Assembly: GCF_024703995.1 (NCBI RefSeq)
Contig: NZ_JAMXQV010000021.1
Location: forward strand, 62,001 to 126,000
Origin: Amycolatopsis iheyensis
GTDB taxonomy: Bacteria; Actinomycetota; Actinomycetes; Mycobacteriales; Pseudonocardiaceae
Direction: 5' to 3'
Length of the DNA: 64,000 bases
Shown here piece after piece: positions 48,669 to 57,445 of this stretch. The notes beneath the pieces were generated by a model, which saw nothing but the letters and a program-made list of their open reading frames with translations, made no database searches and had not been told where the DNA came from. Both the position numbers and the translations under genes were made by a program. The first letter of the stretch is position 1. Every line of letters starts with the position of its first letter.

Positions 48669-49946
48669 ATGCCATCCACTGTGTCCTTCACCGGCGACGA
48701 GCTCTCCGTCGCGCCGGGCGAGACGGTGACGTGCGAGGTGACCGTCACCAACACCGGTCAGCTGGTCGACCGCTTCACCTTCGCCGTGGTCGGCGCCCCG
48801 GCGGTCTGGAGCGCGGTCGAGCCCGAAGCGGCCAACCTGATGCCGGGCACCTCGGCCACGATCACGCTCACGTTTTCGCCGCCGCGTGCGCCGGAGGCGG
48901 TGTCGGGCGCGCACCACTTCGGCGTTCGCGCCGAATCCCGCGAAGATCCCGAAGGCTCGACGGTGGAGGAAGGCACGCTCACGATCGAGCCGTTCAGCCG
49001 GATCGTCAGCGAGCTGGTGCCGATCAAGCGGCGGGCCCGCCGCAAGGCGAAGTACCGCCTCGCGGTCGACAACCTGGGCAACACCGACACCGTGGTCGAG
49101 GTCTTCGCCGAGGATCCGGCCGGCGATCTGGTGCTGCACGCGGATCCGGCGTTCGCCCGCACCGCGCCGGGCACCGCCACCTTCTTCACCGTGAAAGCGT
49201 TGCCGCGCAAACGCTTTCTTCGTGGTCAGCCGCGCATCCTGCCGTTCAGGGTGTTCACCAAGGCGGCCGACGAGGACCCGCGCGCCGAGGACGCGATCCT
49301 CGAACAGGAGCAGCTCGTCCCGAAGTGGCTGCTACCGGCGTTGGTGGCGCTGGTCGCACTGCTGGGCGCGGCGATCGCGTTCTGGTTCGCCGTCCTCAAG
49401 CCCGCGGTCGTGTCGGTGGCCACCGAGCAGGCCCGGCAACAGGTCGACCGGGCGGAAGGCGCGGCCGTGCGCGCGGCCGACTCGGCGAAGGTCGCCAACG
49501 CCGCCGCGCAGGAAGCCAACGGCGGCACCGGCGCCGGGAAGCCGCCGGCGAACCCCGCCGGAGCCACCGCGAGCCGGCCACCCGCCACGACTCCGGCCGC
49601 CGGGGCCGACCCGCTCAGCTTCCGCCTGCAGGCGGAAGCGAACCCGGTGACCGACGGTTCGTTCAAGGAATTCACTTACCAGGTGCCGGATGGGAAAGTT
49701 CTCGACATCGGCGACCTGGTGTTGCAGAACCCCAGGGGCGACACCGGGATCATGCGGATCGTACTGGGCCGGGACGTCGTTCTGGAGACCGGCCTGGCCA
49801 ACTTCCGGGACCTGGACTACCACTACCTCGATCCACTGCGCGCGACCGCCGGCGCACCGGTGGTCGTCTCGGTGAGCTGCACGACACCCGGGGCCGGGGC
49901 GACGCAGTGCACGCCGTCGGTGTCGTTCTCCGGCAAGCTCGGCTGA
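48669..49946 (+). CDS. COG1470-like membrane protein of the injection locus
   Basis: 425 residues. The N-terminal 200 residues are Ig-like beta domains (SVAPGETVTCEVTVTNTG, GTSATITLTFSPPR) as in COG1470-type proteins. Then comes one transmembrane helix (about 220-243), a Pro/Ala linker and a C-terminal beta-rich domain (about 320-425; GDLVLQNPRGDTGIMRIVLG). There is no signal peptide, so the N-terminal part is probably cytoplasmic and the C-terminal part outside. Similar proteins accompany actinobacterial CIS loci; a membrane docking role is inferred. Confidence 0.75.
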   Translation: MPSTVSFTGDELSVAPGETVTCEVTVTNTGQLVDRFTFAVVGAPAVWSAVEPEAANLMPGTSATITLTFSPPRAPEAVSGAHHFGVRAESREDPEGSTVEEGTLTIEPFSRIVSELVPIKRRARRKAKYRLAVDNLGNTDTVVEVFAEDPAGDLVLHADPAFARTAPGTATFFTVKALPRKRFLRGQPRILPFRVFTKAADEDPRAEDAILEQEQLVPKWLLPALVALVALLGAAIAFWFAVLKPAVVSVATEQARQQVDRAEGAAVRAADSAKVANAAAQEANGGTGAGKPPANPAGATASRPPATTPAAGADPLSFRLQAEANPVTDGSFKEFTYQVPDGKVLDIGDLVLQNPRGDTGIMRIVLGRDVVLETGLANFRDLDYHYLDPLRATAGAPVVVSVSCTTPGAGATQCTPSVSFSGKLG

Positions 49947-49999
49947 TCGCTTCGGCGCACTGGCGTGGATCGCTTGGCGCGTCCGGGATCCACGTGGTG

Positions 50000-50022
50000 G
50001 CACTAGGGCTGCTCCCTAGTGC
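50000..50022. promoter_or_regulatory. Perfect inverted repeat upstream of the LuxR gene
   Basis: GCACTAGGG-CTGCT-CCCTAGTGC, 9-bp perfect arms, ends 61 bp before the regulator's ATG. A second, looser hairpin (CGTGGATC...GATCCACG, 49964-49994) lies just before it and could terminate the upstream gene. No U-tract follows the 9-bp repeat, so an operator is favoured over a terminator. Confidence 0.5.
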
Positions 50023-50083
50023 TTCCGGGCGCGGTCCTGGTGCATGGTTCAGGGGCGCCGTCACCAGCGACCCGGAGGTAGCC

Positions 50084-50710
50084 ATGGGAGCCCGAGTACC
50101 GGTCTACGCCTTCGCCGCGGACCCGATCTCCCGCGCCGGGCTGGAAAGCCAGCTGCGCTTCCAGCCGTCGGTGACCCTGGTGCCGGAGGAGCGGCTGGCG
50201 GAAGCGGCGGTGGCGGTGGTCGCGGCCGAGACCGTGGACGACGCCACGTTGCGCGTGCTGGCGGACCTCAAGCGGCGCGGGTTCGCCCGGCTGGTGTTGC
50301 TGGTCAACACGGTGCACGACAGCGACCTGCTCAAGGTGATCGAAGCGGGTGTCTGCGCGCTCATCCGCCGCACCGAGGTCACCGCGGCAAGCCTGGCGGC
50401 GCTGGTCGAGAAGGCGGCGTGCGGCGAGGCGACGCTGCCGTCGGACGTGCTGGCCAAGCTGCTCACGCAGGTGTCGAGGTTGCAGTCCGACGTGCTCGCC
50501 CCCCGCGGCCTCCGCCTGGCCGGCCTGACCGACCGCGAGGCGGCGATCCTGACGCTCGTGGCCGACGGCCTCGACACCGGCGAGATCGCCTCCGAGCTCA
50601 GTTATTCGGTGCGCACGGTCAAGAACGCCCTCCACGACGTGAGCGTCCGGTTCCAGCTGCGCAACCGATCCCACGCGGTGGCCTTCGCCCTGCGGGAAGG
50701 CCTCATCTGA
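50084..50710 (+). CDS. LuxR/NarL-type regulator with degenerate receiver domain
   Basis: 208 residues. The C-terminal LuxR HTH (about 140-205; LTDREAAILTLVADGLDTGE, then YSVRTVKNALHDV) is intact. The N-terminal half has receiver-like layout (VYAFAADPISRAGLESQL, LVLLVNTVHDSDLLKVIEAG) but no Asp where the phospho-acceptor is expected (around VAVVAAETVDD), so phosphorylation-independent control is likely. Good CGGAGG box. Located at the end of the injection locus and its best candidate local regulator. Confidence 0.85.
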   Translation: MGARVPVYAFAADPISRAGLESQLRFQPSVTLVPEERLAEAAVAVVAAETVDDATLRVLADLKRRGFARLVLLVNTVHDSDLLKVIEAGVCALIRRTEVTAASLAALVEKAACGEATLPSDVLAKLLTQVSRLQSDVLAPRGLRLAGLTDREAAILTLVADGLDTGEIASELSYSVRTVKNALHDVSVRFQLRNRSHAVAFALREGLI

Positions 50711-50715
50711 GCCGG

Positions 50716-52185
50716 TCAGCTCCCGGCGGGAAACTCCTCGGCCGTCTGGTCGTCGACGCCCACCGCAGCCGCTCCCGGCCCAGCGGACGCGCGATGTCCG
50801 GCGGAGATCGTCCACGTGCTTCCTGACGGAAACCCTTGGAGCACCGTGCCGTCCACGGGTGTGGCGAGAAGGTGGTCGCGGTTGTCGAGCGTCGCCTGGT
50901 TGACCATGACCACGTTCGCGCCCGAGAACCCGGGCAGCGCGCCGTGGTTGTACAGCCGCAGCGCGGCACCACCGGCAACCCGGTAGACGATCCCGGTTTC
51001 GGCCGAGCCCAGCCAGGTCCCGTCGGCGGGCACGGACCGCATGTGGTCCAGGGTCGCGAGCGAGTCGAAGTTGACGTCGACGACACGTCCGCCGTCGAAC
51101 CCGGGAAGGGCGCCCCAGTTGAACAACCGGACCGGCGCGCCGCCGGCGAACCGGTAGATCCCGCTGCCACCCGCCTCGACGATGCTGATGTAGGCACCGT
51201 CGGCGGGCACCGGTGCCATGTGGTCCAGGTTGACGAGCGACTGGAAGTTGACGTCCACGACGCGACCGCCGTCGAACCCGGGAAGGGCGCCCCAGTTGAA
51301 CAACCGGACCGGCGCACCCCCGACGAACCGGTAGACCCCGCTACCCCCGGCTTCGACGATGTTGATGTACGCGCCGTCCGCTGGCACCGGCCGCATGTGG
51401 TCCAGCACCACCAGCGACTGGAAGTTGATGCCGTAAGCGCGGCTTCCGTCGAACCCGGGAAGGGCGCCCCAGTTGAACAACCGCACGGGCGCGCCCCCGA
51501 CGAACCGGTAGATCCCGCTGCCACCCGCCTCGACGATGTTCACGTACGCCCCGTCGGCCGGGTAGGCGGGCATCTGATCGATCACCTGCTGGTGCACCAT
51601 GGTCGTCACCGAGCCGCTGAAACCGGGTACCACGCCTTGGTTGTAGAGCCGGATCGGCGCACCACCGACCACCCGGTAGACGACACCGGTCTCGATCGAG
51701 CCGAGGAAGGCGCCGTCGGCGAACCCGGCACCTCCGATGTCCCGCGCGTGGATGTAGTGGAACGCCGAGACGGCGACCCTGCGTTCGCCGTAGGTGCCGG
51801 TGTAGCCGTAGTTGTAGTCCTCGACCGTGACAGTGCCATCACCATTGACGGCCTCGACCCAGGCAACGTGCGTGGCCGACTCCGCGATGGCACCCACCGC
51901 AGGGGTGCCGTTCACGGCGTACCCGCGGGCGGCGAACCAGGAATGCCACGTCCCGCCGTTGCCGATCCCGCGCGGCATCTCGAACCCGTTGCGCGCGTGC
52001 AGGCGCCACGCCACGAAACTCGTGCACTCCCGGTTCTTGTAGCCCCACGAGTCCGACGTCGAGTCCTGGGCTGCGCTCCGCCACGGCGACGGGTAGTCAT
52101 CCGTCCAGGCCGAGGCGGCCGGAGCGACCCCGACGACGGCGAGAACCGCGACCACCAGCGCAAGCAACATTCGTCCTCGACCCAC
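50716..52185 (-). CDS. Secreted CHAP protein with 59-residue beta-type repeats
   Basis: 489 residues from a GTG at 52185 (GGAGG 5 nt upstream); an ATG at 52170 is the alternative. A signal peptide ends at ASA. The CHAP domain (about 35-155) has Cys in KNRECTSFVAW and His in ATHVAWVEAV. The rest is five repeats, the central three nearly identical (FNWGALPGFDGG, YRFVGGAPVR, LDHMxPVPADGA), probably a beta-propeller or lectin-like module that targets glycan. It is a peptidoglycan hydrolase candidate; the CHAP domain resembles the one at 20118. It lies next to the injection locus but has a secretion signal, so is not an obvious cargo. Confidence 0.85.
   Translation of the reverse strand: MGRGRMLLALVVAVLAVVGVAPAASAWTDDYPSPWRSAAQDSTSDSWGYKNRECTSFVAWRLHARNGFEMPRGIGNGGTWHSWFAARGYAVNGTPAVGAIAESATHVAWVEAVNGDGTVTVEDYNYGYTGTYGERRVAVSAFHYIHARDIGGAGFADGAFLGSIETGVVYRVVGGAPIRLYNQGVVPGFSGSVTTMVHQQVIDQMPAYPADGAYVNIVEAGGSGIYRFVGGAPVRLFNWGALPGFDGSRAYGINFQSLVVLDHMRPVPADGAYINIVEAGGSGVYRFVGGAPVRLFNWGALPGFDGGRVVDVNFQSLVNLDHMAPVPADGAYISIVEAGGSGIYRFAGGAPVRLFNWGALPGFDGGRVVDVNFDSLATLDHMRSVPADGTWLGSAETGIVYRVAGGAALRLYNHGALPGFSGANVVMVNQATLDNRDHLLATPVDGTVLQGFPSGSTWTISAGHRASAGPGAAAVGVDDQTAEEFPAGS
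51000..51560 (-). repeat. 177-bp intragenic tandem repeats in the CHAP gene
   Basis: The GTCGAACCCGGGAAGGGCGC block (the first seven bases are shared by all) begins at 51094, 51271 and 51448, a period of exactly 177 bp or 59 codons. The three core copies are nearly identical at DNA level, suggesting recent duplication or gene conversion; the flanking outer repeats are degenerate. Confidence 0.8.
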
Positions 52186-52286
52186 GACACCCTCCACCTC
52201 GCCACGAAGCCAGACCCAAGCCGAGTCGCTCGGTGCCGGGGAGAACGCACAGCGCGGACGGTGATTCAGCCGATCGGACCAGGCCG

Positions 52287-52655
52287 TCAGCCAACCGGCT
52301 CGGCCACGGGCTCCCCCAGCGCAGCGGCATACTGCGGCACTCCGACCTCGACCGGCGCGCAAACCCGGTCACGCCGGGGGCGCAGCCGCCGCCGCAGCGC
52401 GTCCACCACACCCCGCGCGCTGACCAGCGCCAGCACACTGATCAACACCCACACGAAGTTCGCCGCGACAGCGGGCCAAGCGCCGTTCGCGGCGGCCGAC
52501 ACACCCAGCAGGGCGGCACCCGACAGGTTGAGCGTCTGGAACAGGGCCGAGTCCGGCTCGATCACGCGGCGCGAAACCAGGCCGTACGCCGCCGCGGTGC
52601 CCAGTGCGCCCACCCACCCGGCCGCGGTGGCGGCCAGGGACATCATTTCCTCCAT
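52287..52655 (-). CDS. Small membrane protein (CBU_0592-like)
   Basis: 122 residues with three hydrophobic helices (about 8-25, 32-50, 55-75; GWVGALGTAAAYGLVSRRVI, then LFQTLNLSGAALLGVSA, then WPAVAANFVWVLISVLALV) and a basic C-terminal tail. The QxLNLxGAxLLGxSA pattern matches small CBU_0592-type membrane proteins of unknown function. Divergent from the LysR gene. Confidence 0.7.
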   Translation of the reverse strand: MEEMMSLAATAAGWVGALGTAAAYGLVSRRVIEPDSALFQTLNLSGAALLGVSAAANGAWPAVAANFVWVLISVLALVSARGVVDALRRRLRPRRDRVCAPVEVGVPQYAAALGEPVAEPVG

Positions 52656-52693
52656 GCCGCCATCGTGACCGGCGGCGGGGGTGCAGCGCAATC

Positions 52694-52717
52694 GAAGTTA
52701 TCTGCTCCGGGGGTTAA
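52694..52717 (+). promoter_or_regulatory. Candidate LysR site 1 (GAAGTT-N12-GGTTAA)
   Basis: This 24-bp element lies 11 bp before the LysR start codon. Its end motifs and 18 of 24 bases recur on the opposite strand at 53705-53728 upstream of the permease gene. Confidence 0.5.
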
Positions 52718-52727
52718 GCTCTGCTGA

Positions 52728-53663
52728 ATGCAGATCGATCCCCGCCGCCTCGCCGTCCTGCTCGCCGTGCACCGCGCCGGTGGCGTGCTCGCCGCCGGCG
52801 ACCTCCTGCACCTGACGCCGTCGGCGGTGTCCCAGCAGATCGCCCGGCTCGAGGAGACGATCGGCGTCGCGGTGCTGGACCGCCAGCCCACCGGCGCCGT
52901 CCTGACCCCCGCCGGGCGGGTGCTCGCCGAAGCCGCCGAGCACATCGAGGCCGAGCTGATCGACGCGCGCAAAGCCCTTGCCGCGCTTGCCGAAGACGTC
53001 ACCGGCACGGTCGTCATCGCCGCGTTCCAGTCGGTCATCCGCACGCTGCTGATCCCGCTCCTGCACCAGCTGCGGGAGCAGTTCCCCGCGCTGGAGGTGG
53101 TGATCCGCGAAATGGAAACCCGGAAGGCACTGCAGTCCCTGCGCTCGGGAGCGGTCGACCTGCTCATCCTCGAAGCGGAAAGTCCGGCGAGCCAAGGGAA
53201 ACCGGCGCGCGGCACCCGCGACGTGCCGGTGCTCGAGGAGCCCTGGCTGGTCGTCCTGCCCACCGGGATGGCGGATCCGGTGAGCACGGCCGACCTCGAA
53301 CACCACACCTGGCTCGGCGTCGACTCCGAGACCGCGGCCCACGCGGCCACCGAACGCGCCCGCACCGAGTCCGCGCCGCCGCCCGGGCACAGCTACTACG
53401 ACTACAACGTGGCGCTGTCGATGGTCGCGGGCGGCCTCGGCATCGCCCTCGTGCCCGCGCTCGCGGTGCGGGAAGCCGTGCCGGACGGGGTGAAAGCGGT
53501 GTCCCTGGCCGGCCTCGGGACCCGCACCCTCGTCGCCCGCCACCGCACCACCCGCTCCGAACCACGCAAGGAGGTGGTGACCGTCCTCGACGCCATCGTC
53601 ACCCTCGCCGCCGACCTCGACAGCACGATGGCGTGGACCGCGGAGCCGCCGCACGCGAGCTGA
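52728..53663 (+). CDS. LysR-family transcriptional regulator
   Basis: 311 residues. N-terminal winged HTH (RRLAVLLAVHRAGGVLAAGD, then LTPSAVSQQIARLEETIG) and a type-2 periplasmic-binding-like effector domain. The adjacent downstream nucleobase permease on the same strand, 75 bp away, is the probable target. Candidate shared sites exist before both genes. The effector may be a purine or pyrimidine catabolite; this is inference. Confidence 0.92.
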   Translation: MQIDPRRLAVLLAVHRAGGVLAAGDLLHLTPSAVSQQIARLEETIGVAVLDRQPTGAVLTPAGRVLAEAAEHIEAELIDARKALAALAEDVTGTVVIAAFQSVIRTLLIPLLHQLREQFPALEVVIREMETRKALQSLRSGAVDLLILEAESPASQGKPARGTRDVPVLEEPWLVVLPTGMADPVSTADLEHHTWLGVDSETAAHAATERARTESAPPPGHSYYDYNVALSMVAGGLGIALVPALAVREAVPDGVKAVSLAGLGTRTLVARHRTTRSEPRKEVVTVLDAIVTLAADLDSTMAWTAEPPHAS

Positions 53664-53704
53664 AGACATTGCCGCTGACTGTTTCTTCTTCTGCTATGTG
53701 GAAG

Positions 53705-53728
53705 TTAACCTCCGCAGAACGAAACTTC
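53705..53728 (-). promoter_or_regulatory. Candidate LysR site 2 (GAAGTT-N12-GGTTAA)
   Basis: On the minus strand this has the same ends and spacing as the element before the LysR gene, and lies 11 bp before the permease start. An overlapping GAAGTTAAC on the plus strand makes it partly palindromic. Confidence 0.5.
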
Positions 53729-53738
53729 GGGAGGTCCG

Positions 53739-55247
53739 ATGGCGAAGGGTGACGCGGCGAGCAGGCCCGAGGACGAACGGCTCGGGATCGGCAAAAGCCT
53801 CGCGTACGGCATCCAGCACGTCCTGACGATGTACGGCGGCATCATCGCGCCGCCGCTGATCATCGGGAGTGCCGCGGGCGTCTCACCTGCCGAAATCGGG
53901 CTGCTCGTGGCGTCGTGCCTGTTCATCGGCGGCCTGGCGACGATCCTGCAGTCCTACGGCGTGCCCTTCTTCGGCTCCCGCCTGCCGCTGGTCCAGGGCA
54001 CCTCCTTCGCCGGCGTGGCGACGATGACGGCGATCGTGGCCGACGGCGGGCTCCCCGCGGTGTTCGGTTCGGTGATCGTGTCCGCGGTGCTCGGCCTGCT
54101 CATCACGCCGGTGTTCTCCCGGCTGGTGAAGTTCTTCCCGCCGGTCGTCACCGGGACGGTGATCACGGTGATCGGGCTCAGCCTGATGCCGGTCGCGGCC
54201 CACTGGGCGATGGGCAACGACACCAAGGCGCCGGATTCGGGGTCGATGTCCAACATCGGGCTGGCCGCGCTGACGCTGGTGATCGTGCTGCTGCTCAGCA
54301 AGGTCGCCATCCCGGCGGTGTCCCGGCTGTCGATCCTCCTGTCGATCGTGGTGGGCACCGTGCTGGCCGCCCTGCTCGGCAAGGCCGACTTCTCCCAGGT
54401 GGGGAACGGCCCGATCTTCGCGGTGCCGACCCCGTTCGGCTTCGGCGCGCCGACGTTCGACATCGCCGCGATCGTGTCGATGTTCATCGTCATCCTGGTG
54501 ACCCTCACCGAGACCACGGCCGACATCCTCGCGGTGGGCGAAATCGTCGACACGAAGGTCGGCAAGCGCCGGATCGGCGACGGCCTGCGTGCCGACATGG
54601 CGTCCTCGGCGATCGCGCCGGTCTTCAACGGCTTCATTCAGAGCGCGTTCGCCCAGAACGTCGGCCTCGTCGCGATCACCGGGGTCCGGAGCCGGTTCGT
54701 GGTGACCGCCGGCGGCGGCGTCCTGGTGGTCCTGGGCATGCTCCCGGTGCTGGGCCGGGTGGTCGCCGCCATCCCGTACCCGGTCCTGGGCGGCGCGGGT
54801 CTCGTGCTGTTCGGCACGGTCGCGGCGTCCGGCATCAAGACGCTGTCCAAAGTGGACTACAACGGCAACCTCAACCTGGTGATCGTCGCGGCGTCCGTCG
54901 GCCTGGGCATGGTCCCGATCGCGGTGCCGGACTTCTACGACCGGTTCCCGTCGTGGGTCGGCACGATCTTCCACTCGGGGATCAGCTCCGCCGCGCTACT
55001 GGCGGTCGTGCTGAACCTGGTGTTCAACCACCTGAGGCCGGGCAAGGCGGGCAGCGAGCCATCGGTGTTCGCGACGGCGACCCGGGTGATCGACTACTCC
55101 GACCTGAAGGCCCTTTCCCGGCTCGAGAACGGCGACAAGGTCGTCGACGGCAAGATCGTGGACGCCCACGGCCGGCCGGTCCCGGTCCAGGACGCCGACG
55201 GACAGCCGGTGCCCTACCGGATCGGCTCCGAGCCGGAAGCGCACTGA
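53739..55247 (+). CDS. NCS2-family nucleobase:cation symporter (uracil/xanthine permease-like)
   Basis: 502 residues with about 14 membrane segments. The NCS2 landmarks are visible: QHVLTMYGGIIAPPLIIG at the start, GTSFAGVATMTAI, and ETTADILAVGEIVD with the family's acidic substrate residue, then QSAFAQNVGLVAITGV. It imports xanthine, urate or uracil with protons. A hydrophilic 60-residue C-terminal tail ends in a region that overlaps the end of the convergent NB-ARC gene by 34 nt. Candidate target of the preceding LysR regulator. Confidence 0.92.
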   Translation: MAKGDAASRPEDERLGIGKSLAYGIQHVLTMYGGIIAPPLIIGSAAGVSPAEIGLLVASCLFIGGLATILQSYGVPFFGSRLPLVQGTSFAGVATMTAIVADGGLPAVFGSVIVSAVLGLLITPVFSRLVKFFPPVVTGTVITVIGLSLMPVAAHWAMGNDTKAPDSGSMSNIGLAALTLVIVLLLSKVAIPAVSRLSILLSIVVGTVLAALLGKADFSQVGNGPIFAVPTPFGFGAPTFDIAAIVSMFIVILVTLTETTADILAVGEIVDTKVGKRRIGDGLRADMASSAIAPVFNGFIQSAFAQNVGLVAITGVRSRFVVTAGGGVLVVLGMLPVLGRVVAAIPYPVLGGAGLVLFGTVAASGIKTLSKVDYNGNLNLVIVAASVGLGMVPIAVPDFYDRFPSWVGTIFHSGISSAALLAVVLNLVFNHLRPGKAGSEPSVFATATRVIDYSDLKALSRLENGDKVVDGKIVDAHGRPVPVQDADGQPVPYRIGSEPEAH

Positions 55248-57445
55248 CCCGGAGAGGAGCGGTCGCGGGCGGCGAGGTCGTCGAGCTGGTGCCGCACGCG
55301 GGCAGCGTCGTCGTCGCGGCCTTGTTCCTCATACAGCTGCAACGCCTCGCGCCATGCCTCGCCGGCCCGCTCGTACTGCCCGAGGGCGGCGTGGGGGTGG
55401 CCGATCCGGTCGAGGGTATTGGCGACCTGGTAGGTGTGGCCGATGTCCCGCCGCAGGCTGAGCGCGTCGCAGTAGTACTCGATGGCCAGCCGGTGGTGGC
55501 CGCTGTGGTGCTCGACGAAACCGAGGCTGTCCAGTGTGGACGATTCGTTGTCGCGGTTGCGGTGGTGACGGCTCAGGGTGAGTGCGGCTTGACAGCGATC
55601 GCGTGCGGTGCCGTAGTCCCCCAGCCGCGCGGCGTACCAGCCGACCTCGTTGAGCGCGGCGGCTTCGCCCACGGACTGCTGCAAGCCGCGGTAGAGGTCC
55701 AGGGCACGAGAGGCGTGCTCCAGGGCTTGCCGATCATCTCCCCGTCGCCCCCAGGTCAGGGCGAGGATGCGGTGGGCATGAGCTTGCTGGTTGGGATCAT
55801 CGTGTTGCTCGGCGAGTGCGAGGGCGTGGTGCAGCTGGGCCACGGCGTCGTCGTGGTGTCCCAGCCCGGCGTGCGCACGGCCGAGCGACCGGTAGGCCCG
55901 GATGCGGGCGAAGGGATCGGACAGGTGCGGCGCCGCTTCGGCGGCTGCTCGCCAGACGACGAGCCGGTCGTCGCGGTGGCCCCGCAGCGCGTGGAAGCTG
56001 TCCAGGCCCCAGGCCAGCCAGAGCACAGTCGAATGCCAGCCGTGCCGGATGGCCGTGTGTTGCGCGGCGAGCAGGCAGACGTGCTCCAGGTCCAGCCAGG
56101 TCAGGGCGGCGGGCGCGTCGGCCAACGGGTGAGCGCGCACGCCGGGGCCGAGCGGCTCGAGCTTCACCGGGTCGCCGTGGGGGTAGAGGAGCCGGGCGGC
56201 GTCGTGTGCGGTGTGGGTGTAGAAGTCGAGCAGCCTCCGCAGTGCTGACTCGCGAAATCCCTCGGGCAGGTTGTCAGCCGTCCGGGCCGCGTAGCTGCCC
56301 ACCAGTTCGTGCATGCCGTAACGGCCGCCGGGGGCGCGGTCGACCAGCGACGCGTCGGCCAAGGCGCGCAGCACCGTGTGCGCTTCGCGCTGGGGCAGGT
56401 CGGTCAGGGCCGCCGCGGCCGCGAGGCCGGTGGTGGGACCGGGGGCGGTTCCGAGCAGGGCGAACACTGCTCGCTGCTGGTCGGTCAGGTGGCGCAGGGA
56501 CCAGGACAGCACGGCGGGCAGGCTGGCCGTGGGATCGTCGGAGTCGAACGCGTCCAGGCCGAGATCGCGGAGTTCGGCGACGGTGTCGACCAGCGGAAGG
56601 CGTGGGTCGGCGGCGGCACGGGCGGCGATCAGCCCGAGCGCGAGGGGAAACCCGCCGCACAACTGGATCAGCTCCACGACCGCGTCCTCGTCGGCGGCGC
56701 GCTCGGGACCGAGGGCGGTGCTCAGGAGAGTGTGGGCCTCGACGTCGGACAACACGTCCAGGTGCACCGGGCGCGCGCCGTAGCGGACGGCCAGACCGTG
56801 CAGGTGGTTTCGGCTGGTGACCAGCACGGTGCACTGGTGGCTACCGGGCAGCAGCGGGGCGACCTGCTCGGTCGTCGCGGCGTTGTCCAGCACGATGAGC
56901 AGCCGCCGGTCGGCGACCAGGCTCCGGTAGAGGCTGGCGCGGCGGTCCGCGTCGTTCGGCTGGCGGTCCCGGTCGATGCCCAGCGCGTCCAGGAACGCGC
57001 CGAGCACGTCGACGGGGCTTGCCGGGCGTCCGGTGGGGCTGAAGGAACGCAGGTCCACGAACAACTGCCCGTCGGGAAACCGGTGCAGGTTCCGGTGGGC
57101 CCAGGCCAGCGCCAGCCACGTCTTGCCGATGCCACCGGCACCGCCGATCGCGGAAATGGCCACGATCGGGGATCGCGGCCGCCCACCGGCCAGGGTGGCC
57201 GGGCCATCGGTGGCCGCGGAACGCCCGAGGTCCGCCAGGAGGTCGACACGACCCACGAACGAGTGCGGCACCGGAGGCAGCTGCCGCGGCACCGGCCGCG
57301 TCGGCCGCGGGGGATGGTGGTGGACGCCACCGGTGATCTTGTGCGCCTGGATCACGGTCCCGGACACCGCGACGGCGGCGACGGCGTTTTCCGCCTCGAC
57401 GTCCATCTCGGCCGGCGCGTGCTCTTGGCCGTCGTCGATCGTCAT
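55214..57445 (-). CDS. NB-ARC/TPR STAND regulator
   Basis: 743 residues. The N-terminus carries SGTVIQAHKITGGVHHH, a short element common before NB-ARC domains in actinomycetes. The NB-ARC ATPase (about 60-340) has Walker A GGAGGIGKTWLALAWAH, Walker B-like RLLIVLDNAATTEQ and CTVLVTSRNHL. TPR repeats fill about 470-730. No DNA-binding domain is visible, so it may act through protein contacts. It is divergent from the cysteine-rich peptide gene with a 241-bp region between; regulation of that unit is plausible. Confidence 0.85.
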   Translation of the reverse strand: MTIDDGQEHAPAEMDVEAENAVAAVAVSGTVIQAHKITGGVHHHPPRPTRPVPRQLPPVPHSFVGRVDLLADLGRSAATDGPATLAGGRPRSPIVAISAIGGAGGIGKTWLALAWAHRNLHRFPDGQLFVDLRSFSPTGRPASPVDVLGAFLDALGIDRDRQPNDADRRASLYRSLVADRRLLIVLDNAATTEQVAPLLPGSHQCTVLVTSRNHLHGLAVRYGARPVHLDVLSDVEAHTLLSTALGPERAADEDAVVELIQLCGGFPLALGLIAARAAADPRLPLVDTVAELRDLGLDAFDSDDPTASLPAVLSWSLRHLTDQQRAVFALLGTAPGPTTGLAAAAALTDLPQREAHTVLRALADASLVDRAPGGRYGMHELVGSYAARTADNLPEGFRESALRRLLDFYTHTAHDAARLLYPHGDPVKLEPLGPGVRAHPLADAPAALTWLDLEHVCLLAAQHTAIRHGWHSTVLWLAWGLDSFHALRGHRDDRLVVWRAAAEAAPHLSDPFARIRAYRSLGRAHAGLGHHDDAVAQLHHALALAEQHDDPNQQAHAHRILALTWGRRGDDRQALEHASRALDLYRGLQQSVGEAAALNEVGWYAARLGDYGTARDRCQAALTLSRHHRNRDNESSTLDSLGFVEHHSGHHRLAIEYYCDALSLRRDIGHTYQVANTLDRIGHPHAALGQYERAGEAWREALQLYEEQGRDDDAARVRHQLDDLAARDRSSPGQCASGSEPIR

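Noticed and set aside
28696..50710. Prophage
   Set aside because: No capsid, portal, terminase, integrase, lysis or replication genes; DUF4255, DUF4157 and PAAR-like genes point to an injection system.
50716..52185. CHAP repeat protein as a cargo of the injection system
   Set aside because: It has its own signal peptide and opposite orientation, so ordinary secretion is simpler.
53664..53738. Purine riboswitch before the nucleobase permease
   Set aside because: Only 75 bp with a short inverted repeat; no three-way junction core seen. A LysR site explains it better.
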